Shown here in pieces: positions 1 to 7,582 of a stretch of 64,000 bases of DNA. The notes under the pieces were generated by a model. It made no database searches and had not been told where the DNA came from. It worked only from the letters and a program-made list of their open reading frames with translations. How positions within the stretch are numbered: position 1 is the stretch's first letter; every line of letters begins with the position of its first letter. The stretch is taken from the NCBI GenBank assembly GCA_934293575.1, contig CAKQYU010000002.1:62001-126000 (forward strand). The letters run 5' to 3'. The stretch is from an uncultured Lachnospiraceae bacterium. Lineage in GTDB: Bacteria > Bacillota > Clostridia > Lachnospirales > Lachnospiraceae. A program made the translations under genes and the position numbers.

Positions 1-1
1 T

Positions 2-478
2 CAGGACAGGAAGGGTATCGTTTATGTGCAGGATGAAGATGAGTTTGAGGATTTTGTCGACCAAATGAAGCAGCTTTGTGAAGAAAGAAGACTTCGCTGT
101 AAGCAGGAACTGGATAAAAACAGCATTATAATGCCGATGGAATTTTATCAGACGGAGGAGCCGGTTTACATCGTAATTGATGATATGGATAAATTTATGG
201 CTTCGGGAAGTGTATTTGAGGACGAACTGTATGGCATCATGACGGATGCGGCTGAATGTGGAGTTGGTATCATCATTACGGTACATTCAGCGAAACTTAA
301 AGGTTTTGATCCGTTGTCAAAGTGGGTAAAAGCAGCTTCTCATGGACTGGTGTTGAGCCCACAGGGAACTTTGAATATCTTCCCAGTCAGAGTACAACGG
401 GAATACCCTCAAATGGGACAGGGATTATTGTTCCATAATGGAGAGTATGTAAAAGTGCAGCTTCCGGAGTGTCAGTAA
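2..478 (+). CDS. essC: Type VII secretion ATPase EssC, C-terminal end (partial)
   Basis: The frame is open to the left edge, so this is the last ~158 residues of a longer protein. It resembles the final FtsK/SpoIIIE-type ATPase module of EssC, the membrane motor of Firmicutes type VII secretion. A hydrophobic Walker-B-like strand ending in IDDMDKF is followed by a GIIITVHSAK strand, a GLVLSPQG turn and a short beta-rich tail ending VQLPECQ, the usual shape of the last EssC domain. The identification is supported by the type VII-like small proteins and effector at 6.5-8.8 kb. The last 278 coding bases, plus 35 bp after the stop, are duplicated at 6116-6428. The fragment is too short to exclude another FtsK-family ATPase on its own. 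Confidence 0.75.
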   Translation, partial: QDRKGIVYVQDEDEFEDFVDQMKQLCEERRLRCKQELDKNSIIMPMEFYQTEEPVYIVIDDMDKFMASGSVFEDELYGIMTDAAECGVGIIITVHSAKLKGFDPLSKWVKAASHGLVLSPQGTLNIFPVRVQREYPQMGQGLLFHNGEYVKVQLPECQ

Positions 479-513
479 AAATATAGGAGAGAGGTATAAG
501 TAGGGTAAGAGTG
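201..513 (+). repeat. 313-bp direct repeat, copy 1 (essC 3' end)
   Basis: This segment matches 6116-6428 over its full 313 bp without gaps. I count five mismatches, all at third codon positions and all synonymous in the essC frame. It covers the essC tail and 35 bp of downstream leader. Similarity stops abruptly on both sides. The copies are in the same orientation and enclose 5.6 kb, so homologous recombination between them could in principle delete that block. Confidence 0.95.
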
Positions 514-539
514 TTTTTTGAAGAAAACTCAACAAGCAA

Positions 540-567
540 TTGACTGTATGTATCAATATGAAACAAT
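540..567 (+). promoter_or_regulatory. Candidate promoter of the RNase H-RnlA/RnlB operon
   Basis: TTGACT (540-545) and AACAAT (562-567) are separated by 16 bp and lie about 75 bp upstream of the toxin start. The -10 match is imperfect. The 479-641 gap holds nothing else recognisable beyond the end of the essC repeat. Confidence 0.35.
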
Positions 568-641
568 AGTTTTCAAAAATAGGAGTTTGTTAATTGAGAA
601 AATTGTGTGATAAATGCAAAATTCTGAATGAGGAGATATAA

Positions 642-2321
642 ATGGCAAAAAAATTTTATGCAGTAAAGATAGGAAAAGTGCCAGGTGTTTATGAGACATG
701 GGCAGAATGTCAAAATCAAATAAGAGGAGTTTCAGGAGCAGTCTATAAAGGGTTTGCTACGAAGAAAGAGGCTGATGATTTTATTAGTGGAAAGTCTCTC
801 CAACGTAAAACTCAAGAAAAAACACAAGCCATTGCATATGTGGATGGAAGTTATGATGCAATGACAAATGCTTTTTCTTATGGCATGGTTCTTTTCTATG
901 AAGGTAAAGAGTTACATTTTTCAAAAAAATACATTGACCTAGATTTGGCGGAAATGAATAATGTTGCGGGTGAGATAAAAGGGGCAGAAGCCGCAATGCA
1001 ATACTGTATAGATAATAATATATCTAGTGTTACAATATATCATGACTATGAAGGGATAGCGAAATGGTGTAATGGAGAGTGGAAAGCTAAAAAATCGGGA
1101 ACCATTGCATATGTAAATTATTATAAACAAGTAAGTACCAAGGTTCATATATGTTTTGAAAAAGTAAAAGGACATTCCGGAAATAAGTATAATGAATTGG
1201 CTGACAAACTTGCTAAACAAGAACTTGGGATAAATTGCATAGAGAATAAAAGTACGGAGGTAAAACAAGTGGCTAAGAACAAAGGTTTTTTTATTGACAG
1301 AGACACAATTATAGATTTAATAAGAGAAATGGGCAGTAAGAGATGGAAAGATTTTGAAGCGAGCGATCTTACTGTCGTAGGAAATGCACATCGATGTGTA
1401 ATAGAAGCTGAGGGCAAAACCGCAATGTTGAATTTGTATTTTAATAATAATGGAACTACCACGATTATGCCAACTGGCAATAACACAGATATTTCATCTG
1501 TTATAAAAGCCTTGTTGGAAGAAAAGTGTACTTTTTCTGGTGATGCACATGGAAAAACATATTCTATTAAAAAATTGCCGCGAGAATGGGCAGAAAAAAT
1601 TGTGGAATACTTGAGAGCATTAGAGGGAGTAACAACAGAAGAACACAGTATAGATACGGTTCCTGTACATGATTCTTACATATTTACCAGTAAAATAGGG
1701 GATAAATTAACAATAAATCTTTACAAAACGGGGACATTAACATTACAGGGTAAACCTGCATATTTATATGGAGAGGCAATATCGTTTTTATCTTACTGTA
1801 AGGATGTATCTGTGGATGATATAGTAGATAGCATTAATAGTTTTCATGATGTAAATGTAAAAACAAGTGAAGTTCGAAATGATATGGAAGTTCTTATGCC
1901 AAGAGCATATGGTAATATAGATGAAATGATACTTAAATTACTTTCACCATCTATATCATTGAGAAAAGTAAATATTGAGTTAGAAGATTATTCGTGCTAT
2001 ACTTTTCCTGCACTTAGAGCCTTGGAAGGATATATTAAATACTTATTTAGATTAAAAGGTGTTGCAATTGGAAATACTTTTGGTAATGTATTTAACGGAG
2101 CAGTTTTGTATCCAGATGTTGCTACTACTATTAACAATATTACCTATCAGAATGAATTAGAGAGACTGTATGGGTATTTCAAAGGAAACAGACATGTTAT
2201 TTTTCATACAGAACAAATTTTAATAGGAACAAAGTTGATAGAAGATAAGCACGAAGCAGATGAGATAATTAATACAGTAATTAATTTAATAGAAACTTCA
2301 TATGCGAATATATTTGTATAA
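642..2321 (+). CDS. rnlA: RNase HI-RnlA fusion: HEPN-type endoribonuclease toxin with N-terminal viroplasmin and RNase H domains
   Basis: Residues 3-48 form a viroplasmin/hybrid-binding domain. Residues 62-195 are a complete RNase HI domain with D68, E111, D135 and D188 in the catalytic positions and H178 in the KGHSG loop. Residues ~218-559 align by eye along their length with E. coli RnlA (RNase LS): an N-terminal domain with a LNLYFNNNGTTTI segment, a repeated domain around LTINLYKTGTLTLQGKP, and a C-terminal HEPN domain with E462 (RALEGY) and R517-x4-H522 (RHVIFH), matching the reported catalytic E258, R318 and H323. RnlA cleaves mRNA and aborts T4 infection when its antitoxin is lost. 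In E. coli a separate RNase HI stimulates RnlA and recruits RnlB through the repeated domain; here it is covalently attached. AGGAG precedes the ATG, and rnlB follows after 22 bp. Both nuclease centres look intact. Confidence 0.85.
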   Translation: MAKKFYAVKIGKVPGVYETWAECQNQIRGVSGAVYKGFATKKEADDFISGKSLQRKTQEKTQAIAYVDGSYDAMTNAFSYGMVLFYEGKELHFSKKYIDLDLAEMNNVAGEIKGAEAAMQYCIDNNISSVTIYHDYEGIAKWCNGEWKAKKSGTIAYVNYYKQVSTKVHICFEKVKGHSGNKYNELADKLAKQELGINCIENKSTEVKQVAKNKGFFIDRDTIIDLIREMGSKRWKDFEASDLTVVGNAHRCVIEAEGKTAMLNLYFNNNGTTTIMPTGNNTDISSVIKALLEEKCTFSGDAHGKTYSIKKLPREWAEKIVEYLRALEGVTTEEHSIDTVPVHDSYIFTSKIGDKLTINLYKTGTLTLQGKPAYLYGEAISFLSYCKDVSVDDIVDSINSFHDVNVKTSEVRNDMEVLMPRAYGNIDEMILKLLSPSISLRKVNIELEDYSCYTFPALRALEGYIKYLFRLKGVAIGNTFGNVFNGAVLYPDVATTINNITYQNELERLYGYFKGNRHVIFHTEQILIGTKLIEDKHEADEIINTVINLIETSYANIFV

Positions 2322-2343
2322 TAAATAGGAAAGGAGGTTCGTT

Positions 2344-2700
2344 ATGAAGAATAATTTTGTAATATTTAAACTAAATAATGAACCATATGATTTCCTTATT
2401 ATTGCGACATCTTACGAAAATCCTTTGAGTTCTTTCGAGGAAATAGAGGATGAAATAAAAGTACAGAAGGCAAACTTGCTTTTTGATTTGACATTGATTA
2501 ATGGTGTGAGTAAAAATAGATATATAAAATGTGAGTATGAAGCAGGAAAGAATCAACTACAGTCATGTACAATTGTGGAATGTATTGATGATGCAATAAA
2601 GAAACTAAGTTACAATTATTTTATGGAGAATGAAGATATTGTAAAAAAAAGTATTATATCAAAATCATTGCAGTATTTATTAAAGGCTGGTATGGTTTGA
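2344..2700 (+). CDS. rnlB: RnlB-family antitoxin
   Basis: This 118-residue protein carries the features I recognise from E. coli RnlB: YENPLSSFEEIE near residues 24-35, LLFDLTLINGVSKNR near 45-60, and a similar total length. RnlB binds RnlA and blocks its endoribonuclease activity; after T4 infection it disappears and RnlA is released. It lies 22 bp behind the RNase H-RnlA toxin with its own AAGGAGG site, and a terminator follows directly, so the two form a closed bicistronic toxin-antitoxin operon. In E. coli the toxin also comes first. The call rests on short conserved motifs plus position, which together are convincing. Confidence 0.8.
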   Translation: MKNNFVIFKLNNEPYDFLIIATSYENPLSSFEEIEDEIKVQKANLLFDLTLINGVSKNRYIKCEYEAGKNQLQSCTIVECIDDAIKKLSYNYFMENEDIVKKSIISKSLQYLLKAGMV

Positions 2701-2713
2701 TTTGCAATGATGA

Positions 2714-2752
2714 AGACCTCTGAAAAATCAATTCAGAGGTCTAGTTTGTTTA
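2714..2752 (+). terminator. Rho-independent terminator after rnlB
   Basis: A perfect 10-bp stem, AGACCTCTGA (2714-2723) and TCAGAGGTCT (2733-2742), has a 9-nt loop and a weak T-rich tail. It ends the toxin-antitoxin operon. The rest of 2753-2881 shows nothing recognisable. Confidence 0.75.
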
Positions 2753-2881
2753 AGGAGAAATGATTAGAAAATGTATATAGAAATTTAATTTGGGAAATTC
2801 GATAGAGTATGCATTAACACGATTTTAGATTGCATGGTGTGATGGAATCATAAGTATATGTAGTTAATCATTAGATATTGA

Positions 2882-4234
2882 TGTAAGTCAAGTTATGCCA
2901 ATTCTAATGGTGGAGTAATTATCCTTGGTGTGGGTGAACGTCAGGATGGAACTTGGTATACTACCGGGTTGAAGAATGTGGATAGGTTAAAGAGAAATTT
3001 TTGGAATACAATTCATGATAGTAAGAAGGTAAGTATTAATTTGTTATCTGACAAAAATGTGGAATCTTACGAGGTCAATGGAGATACTATTTTGGTTATT
3101 TATGTTCCAAGAGCTAAGCGTGAACAGAAACCGGTTTATATTAATAATGATTTGTTTGGTGGTTGCTATCGTAGAGATTGGGAAGGTGACTATCATTGCT
3201 CCAAGGCAGAAATTAAAGGTATGATTCGTGATGCTGCGGACGAGACAGAGGATATGAAGATTGTAGAACAGTTTGATATTTCTGCAATTGATACGGAGTC
3301 TTTGAAGGGATTCAGAAATCATCATAAGAGCTATCGCCCAGAACACGTATTTAATAATTTACCAGATGATGAGTATTTGGAGAGAATAGGTGCTGCAGGA
3401 TTTGGTGAAGATGGTAAGTTGCATCCAACAACAGCAGGATTGCTTATGTTTGGTGAAGAATATCATATTGTCAGAGAGTTCCCAGAGTATTTCCTAGATT
3501 ATAGAGAGATGCTTGACCCTACAATACGTTGGACAGATCGTTTGCAGTCTAGCTCTGGCGATTGGAGCGGTAATGTATTTGATTTCTTTTTTAGAGTAAA
3601 TAGTAAGATTGCAAAAGATATTAAGAAGCCTTTTAAGTTGGAAGGTATTACAAGGATTGATGATACACCGGTTCATAAGGCAGTTCGAGAGGCATTAGTT
3701 AATTGCTTGGTTAATACAGATTATTTCTTGCCTTGTGGAGTAGTAATTAAGAAGGAAGATGACAAGTTGGTTATCGAAAATCCTAGTAGCATCCGCACTG
3801 GCAAGAAACAGATGCTTTGCGGTGGTATTTCTGATCCAAGAAATAAAACAATAATGAAGATGTTTAATATGATTGGTATTGGAGAAAGAGCTGGAAGTGG
3901 TATTCCTGATATTTATCAGGTTTGGGAGAATGAAGGTTGACCAATTCCTGTTGTTGAGGAAAGTTACAATCCGGATAGAACTTGTTTATCGCTTGAATTT
4001 ACAAAAAAACAAACGATAAAAACAAACGATAAAAAACAAACGACAAAAACCGAGAATCATAGGGAAAAGATACGAGATTTTTTGATTCAAACTGAATTAG
4101 CAAGTGCCAGAGAAATTGCGGAAATAATTGGACTAAGTGCAGAAAGAACTCGTGTAATACTTTCAAAAATGGAAGATGTTGAGCCAGTTGGTAAAAATAG
4201 AAATCGAAAGTATAAATTAAAAAATAAATGGTAA
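2882..4234 (+). pseudogene. Decayed Schlafen/AlbA_2-type ATP-binding protein (RecG-like) with C-terminal winged helix
   Basis: The reading frame begins right after a stop at 2879-2881 with SSYANSNGGVIILGVG, the NGG core of an AlbA_2/Schlafen domain, so the normal N-terminal part is missing. The body up to 3940 contains the HATPase_c_4-like region usual in these proteins (EALVNCLVNTDYF, NPSSIRTGKK, GIGERAGSGI). At 3938-3940 a TGA stands where relatives usually have a tryptophan or similar residue. The same frame then continues without a shift through PIPVVEESYNPDRT and a winged-helix-like tail (REIAEIIGLSAERTRVIL) to a stop at 4234. The damage is therefore N-terminal truncation plus one nonsense mutation. 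Related proteins are often regulators or defence-associated. The piece from 2930 to 3938 could still be translated from the GTG at 2930, but no good ribosome site is seen. Confidence 0.8.
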
Positions 4235-4251
4235 GGTACTTATCCTCCCAA

Positions 4252-4289
4252 AACAGCTATGAGTGAGAGCTCATAGCTGTTTTTCTTTT
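4252..4289 (+). terminator. Rho-independent terminator
   Basis: A perfect 12-bp stem, AACAGCTATGAG (4252-4263) and CTCATAGCTGTT (4270-4281), has a 6-nt loop and is followed by TTTTCTTTT. It ends the Schlafen-like pseudogene. The following 4290-4440 is pyrimidine-rich and shows no gene. Confidence 0.85.
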
Positions 4290-4446
4290 AAGGTCTTTTT
4301 TACAGCCCCTTTTCTTTTTAATAAAATTTCACCCTCCTTTTATAGACATTTCCCTCCCCCTCCCCTTATCTAATTTCAAATATTAAAATTTCTATTTTTA
4401 GAAAAAATTTTTCTCTTCAAAAGGCGGCAAAACCCTACAAAATCAT

Positions 4447-4491
4447 CGTAAAAAGTGCAAATTTCGACGGTAAAAATGCAAAAACCGACGG
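4447..4491 (+). repeat. Two imperfect tandem units resembling a transposon end
   Basis: Two units of 24 and 21 bp share a core of the form TAAAAA(G)TGCAAA followed by YCGACGG. Repeated short units of this kind are typical of IS21-family termini, where the transposase binds. No transposase gene is present, so this would be a remnant. The assignment is from memory of such ends and is uncertain. Confidence 0.3.
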
Positions 4492-4685
4492 TCCTATTGA
4501 ATTTGAAAAAAGAGTTGGATATAGTAGAGAAAATAAAAGTTTATTGGAATCTATATTCTGGAGATACAGCAAGAAGATATGATTATCCATTAGCAGATGC
4601 ATCAGAAACGGGAAAGTATGGAAGTGTTTCTATTGTGAGAATAAAGGACGAGTTAGCTTATGAAGGAGATGATTGTATTGAATAA
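4490..4685 (+). pseudogene. Remnant open frame of unknown origin
   Basis: About 60 sense codons follow the repeat remnant with no start codon or ribosome site of their own; the only upstream ATGs lie inside the repeat units. The translated segment (GDTARRYDYPLADASETG near its middle) has coding-like composition but matches no family I know. It overlaps the start of the next gene. It is probably the tail of a gene truncated by the repeat-bearing element, in a stretch rich in broken toxin and immunity fragments. Confidence 0.35.
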
Positions 4686-5052
4686 AAGAAGAGGTAAAAA
4701 GGTAATCATTTTTGTGCTTATAATAATTTTTATATACTATTATATATATGTTTTGATTGCAACTAATGGGGTTATGAAAATGGCAAAAAAGGTTGCAGCA
4801 GGGGAAGTAACTGTGGAGAGTGGCACACCGTACGCAAGATTCAGACCATTAGGAGAGGATATTTATACATGTAATGTTACAAGATATTTTGCTTATTGCG
4901 GAATGGAGAAAGGGAAGATTTATGTGACATGTGTTAATGTGGTAAAAAATGATGATGATACTGAAAGTAAGGGGAGAGATTGGTTTGTAATTTTAATTGA
5001 AAGAACAGAGGATGGAACATGGGAGGCTGTTGGTACTGTTGGTAAACCATAA
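4660..5052 (+). CDS. Small single-pass membrane or exported protein of unknown function
   Basis: After a basic N terminus (KRRGKK), a ~22-residue hydrophobic segment at about residues 13-34 looks like a signal anchor. A soluble ~95-residue domain with paired cysteines (C-N-V-T, Y-C-G, V-T-C) follows and ends in EDGTWEAVGTVGKP. The AAGGAG at 4663-4668 suggests that the real start may be the TTG at 4678. It lies among fragments of polymorphic-toxin loci, where small exported orphans are commonly immunity proteins. No family is recognised, so the immunity role is only inferred from position. Confidence 0.5.
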   Translation: MKEMIVLNKRRGKKVIIFVLIIIFIYYYIYVLIATNGVMKMAKKVAAGEVTVESGTPYARFRPLGEDIYTCNVTRYFAYCGMEKGKIYVTCVNVVKNDDDTESKGRDWFVILIERTEDGTWEAVGTVGKP

Positions 5053-5390
5053 TAATGGTATGAGAGGTTTAGATACTGTAGTACTGCCATGTTATCAGAC
5101 CGATGATAATTTATATGCTATTATTTCTTTTTCTCCGAGTGAAAGCGGTTATCAGTCTTGCCTTACAGAATCAGGTAGAGAGTCTATTTTGTATATAATG
5201 ATTCCGTTCAGTTTTTTAAAAAAATTGAGGATGTTATGCTACTAATAAAATGCTTATAAGATTTGACGAAAAAGGTAATCCAATATATGGAGATACGATT
5301 ACTGACTATACAATTGCAGCAGATATTTTAGGATATAAAGTGGTTGGAGAATATTACATTACTAGACAAGATGGGAGTTGTTTTGAATGA
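5053..5390 (+). pseudogene. Broken remnant with a short open tail
   Basis: Coding-like stretches occur in more than one frame here: LDTVVLPCYQTDDNLYAIIS around 5071-5130, then a 46-codon frame at 5250-5390 (MLIRFDEKGNPIYGD and following). No single frame spans the region, suggesting a gene broken by frameshifts. The last codons overlap the next gene's ATG in an ATGA arrangement at 5387-5390, which implies that they were once translationally coupled. Function unknown. Confidence 0.4.
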
Positions 5391-5854
5391 AAAATTATCA
5401 GAAATATTTAATTAGTGTATTTTGTATTATTATGTTAATTAGTATATTTAGTTTGGGTTATCAAGTTGGAAAGAAGGAGGAAAATATTGTGAAAGGAAAT
5501 AATAGTATAAAATCTGAGACAGAGATTATTGCAAATGAGACAAAAGGGGAAAAAACAGGAAATTCAATAAGCGTGGCGGGGATTCTTGCATCGTATAAGT
5601 ATGTTGATAGGGATATAAATCTCGAATATTTTTATAAATTGAATAATACAAGTACATATGAACAAATTCTTGAAGAAATAGGTGAGCCTAACGGTCAGTT
5701 TGGTTCGGGAATAATATATCAATATTACGAAATTGATAATAATTTGTATGTGAGCATTTTGTTTTCAAGTAGTGAAAATAAGGAATATGATAAAATAACA
5801 TTAATAAGGTTATGCACACAGGAGGAAGTATTAGATACTATATATCCAAGATAA
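5387..5854 (+). CDS. Small exported protein, possible orphan immunity protein
   Basis: The 155-residue product starts with a lysine-containing segment and a hydrophobic helix at about residues 8-25, without a lipobox cysteine. A low-complexity linker (~30-60) and a compact domain with YEQILEEIGEPNGQFGSGIIYQYYEI follow. That domain recalls the small SmpA/BLIP-like folds built around a G-x-P-x3-G turn, but this is only a resemblance. It is coupled by an ATGA overlap to the broken gene before it and lies just upstream of an Rhs toxin fragment. A periplasm-facing (extracytoplasmic) immunity protein is plausible, not shown. Confidence 0.45.
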   Translation: MKNYQKYLISVFCIIMLISIFSLGYQVGKKEENIVKGNNSIKSETEIIANETKGEKTGNSISVAGILASYKYVDRDINLEYFYKLNNTSTYEQILEEIGEPNGQFGSGIIYQYYEIDNNLYVSILFSSSENKEYDKITLIRLCTQEEVLDTIYPR

Positions 5855-5871
5855 AGTATATTAAGTCTCTT

Positions 5872-6119
5872 GATTTGACAAGACAGTACCATAATCTGCT
5901 GATGTCAGAAGATAAAACAGAACAGAAAGAGCAGACTTTCTACTGGGATGGCAACGTGGCAGCTATGGAAGAAGGTGAGACAGACAGTTATTATCTGCAG
6001 GATGACTTGGGAAGTCCAATGCAGCTCATGGATGAAGAAGGGGAAATCAGAGAAAATACGGTTTTGATGAATTCGGTCTGAATCTTGAGAATCGTCCGGA
6101 AAAGCAGATACAGCCCTTC
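5872..6119 (+). pseudogene. Rhs/YD-repeat toxin fragment, frameshifted and truncated
   Basis: The frame reads DLTRQYHNLL, TFYWDGNVAAMEEG and YLQDDLGSPMQLMDEEGEIREN, the recognisable end of an Rhs core. One base appears to be missing near 6057: the expected YGFDEFG continues in another frame up to IQPFG at about 6119. There the Rhs sequence stops and the second copy of the essC tail begins. The crossover falls in a short shared word, CTTCGGGAAG. The upstream Rhs shell and downstream toxin domain are absent, so this is debris from a former polymorphic toxin. Confidence 0.8.
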
Positions 6120-6393
6120 GGGAAGTGTATTTGAGGACGAACTGTATGGCATCATGACGGATGCGGCTGAATGTGGAGTCGGTATCATCATTACAGTACA
6201 TTCAGCGAAACTCAAAGGTTTTGATCCGTTGTCAAAGTGGGTAAAAGCAGCTTCTCATGGACTGGTGTTGAGTCCACAGGGAACTTTGAATATTTTCCCA
6301 GTCAGAGTACAACGGGAATACCCTCAAATGGGACAGGGATTATTGTTCCATAATGGAGAGTATGTAAAAGTGCAGCTTCCGGAGTGTCAGTAA
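6116..6393 (+). pseudogene. essC: essC 3'-end duplicate (fragment)
   Basis: These codons encode the same last ~92 residues as the essC tail at 201-478, with identical amino acids and five silent base changes. The open frame can be extended to an ATG at 6085, but those extra residues come from out-of-frame Rhs DNA and have no ribosome site. The fragment cannot form an ATPase. It sits immediately before an intact type VII effector module, so it marks where such modules join the essC end. Confidence 0.85.
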
Positions 6394-6428
6394 AAATATA
6401 GGAGAGAGGTATAAGTAGGGTAAGAGTG
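6116..6428 (+). repeat. 313-bp direct repeat, copy 2
   Basis: This copy matches 201-513 with five silent differences and the same boundaries, including the 35 bp after the stop codon. The next 60 bp (6428-6487) read as a short in-frame tail, FQRKREEFAQALGYLKVE, ending in TAG. That looks like the C terminus of another lost protein. Confidence 0.95.
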
Positions 6429-6548
6429 GTTTCCAGAGAAAAAGGGAAGAATTTGCACAGGCTTTGGGATATCTGAAAGTGGAATAGATAATGGGGATCA
6501 GTTTGAAGAAGAATTTAGAAAAAATTGTTTATTGTAAGGAGAAGATCA

Positions 6549-6947
6549 ATGACAAAAAGTGAAATTAATCAAGAAATATGGAAGTTAGAAAGGAACATTG
6601 CAGATGCGAAAGGAAGGAAGGCAGAAGCAGAGAAAAATATACGTCAGTTAAATGCTTTAAATGTTAGTTGCTATGATTATCAGACAGATTTTGAAGCATC
6701 TAGAACAACACGGAAAATAAAAATGAATCATTTTAATCAGATAATGGGACAATCAAAGTTAGTCGGGATATATGGAGATTTACTAAAGGATGAATTAGAC
6801 GGTACAGACTACATAGATACATATGGATGTTTGGATGTAGTAAAAGGCTACATTAATCAGGAAATACAAATACAAGAAAGGATTGTAGCGGAATGCAACC
6901 GTGAAATAGCCGGTTATAATATCGATATCGGTTATTTAAACCGGTAG
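6549..6947 (+). CDS. Type VII-associated coiled-coil protein (DUF5082/YwqH-like)
   Basis: The 132-residue product is almost entirely helical. A long amphipathic stretch (KLERNIADAKGRKAEAEKN) comes near the N terminus and a second helix at the C terminus. Small proteins like this precede LXG effectors in Firmicutes and help target them to the type VII machine. I chose the ATG at 6549 because AAGGAG lies 6 bp upstream; the earlier in-frame start at 6525 lacks a site. It opens a run of six same-strand genes ending at 11398 with short spacers. The family call rests on composition, size and context. Confidence 0.6.
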   Translation: MTKSEINQEIWKLERNIADAKGRKAEAEKNIRQLNALNVSCYDYQTDFEASRTTRKIKMNHFNQIMGQSKLVGIYGDLLKDELDGTDYIDTYGCLDVVKGYINQEIQIQERIVAECNREIAGYNIDIGYLNR

Positions 6948-7003
6948 TTATTAAAAAGTGAGTAAGACAAAATAAAGAATACAGAAAGGGAGGAAATGCC
7001 TTT

Positions 7004-7291
7004 ATGACAAATATAAAATTAGAAATGCATGATGACTATATAAACGAAATGGCAGAATATTTTGAAAAGCAGGGAAAACAGTTACAGCGTATGATAAACG
7101 CCTATATTGCTATTATGGAGCGTGTTACGGATGAAGGAATTGCCAAAGGTGAGACATCCGGGGCATTAAGTGATTTTTTGGCTTATGCTGAGAAATTAAA
7201 ACAGGTGGTAGCTTCTACATCAGAAGAAGTAAGGGATTCTGTTATGAACTATATGGAAGAAGTTGACACACAGGATCAGTATTTGTATTAG
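7004..7291 (+). CDS. Small helical WXG100-like secretion partner
   Basis: The 95-residue protein is predicted all-alpha, with two helical arms around residues 8-45 and 55-90 and a break near GETSGALSD. It has no clear WXG motif, but its size matches the Lap/YwqI-type partners encoded in front of type VII effectors. GGGAGG precedes the ATG, and the next gene begins 9 bp after the stop. Its likely role is to pair with the helical N terminus of the lysozyme effector at 7583. Confidence 0.55.
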   Translation: MTNIKLEMHDDYINEMAEYFEKQGKQLQRMINAYIAIMERVTDEGIAKGETSGALSDFLAYAEKLKQVVASTSEEVRDSVMNYMEEVDTQDQYLY

Positions 7292-7300
7292 GAGGAATAT

Positions 7301-7564
7301 ATGGCGGGATTAGAGTTAAATTACGGAAAAATACAGGAATGCATCAGTAACTTACAGTCACTTGCTTACGATTACCCGGCGGAAACAAGACCTTTAGTTT
7401 TAGGAGAGGGGCAGGGAATTTCAGAAATAGAAGCATTGGCGGATTTGTACGTTTCCTTTTATGAATCTTTGGAAACACTATCGGAAGGAACAGTAAAGTA
7501 CCTCACCGGTATGATAACGGATTTTAGGAAAACAGATGAAAAAAAGCACAAAGATAAAAAATAA
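7301..7564 (+). CDS. Small helical type VII partner protein
   Basis: The 87-residue product has two helices separated by a PLVLGEGQG turn and ends in a highly charged tail (KKHKDKK). Size, helix-turn-helix layout and position just before the effector suggest a second secretion partner. AGGAGG lies at the stop of the previous gene, so the two are probably translated together. No family signature is strong enough to name it. Confidence 0.5.
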   Translation: MAGLELNYGKIQECISNLQSLAYDYPAETRPLVLGEGQGISEIEALADLYVSFYESLETLSEGTVKYLTGMITDFRKTDEKKHKDKK

Positions 7565-7582
7565 AGTGGGGGAAAAATAGGT

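Noticed and set aside
642..1230. Ordinary housekeeping RNase HI gene
   Set aside because: The frame continues for ~360 further codons that align with RnlA, and an RnlB-like gene follows.
4447..4491. CRISPR-like repeats
   Set aside because: Only two imperfect adjacent units without spacers and no cas genes.
4997..5245. An 82-codon frame overlapping the small exported protein
   Set aside because: Its first third is an out-of-frame reading of the preceding gene; only the later part looks coding, and it is treated as a broken remnant.
6085..6393. Independent 102-residue gene
   Set aside because: It is a copy of the essC 3' end preceded by out-of-frame Rhs sequence, with no ribosome site.
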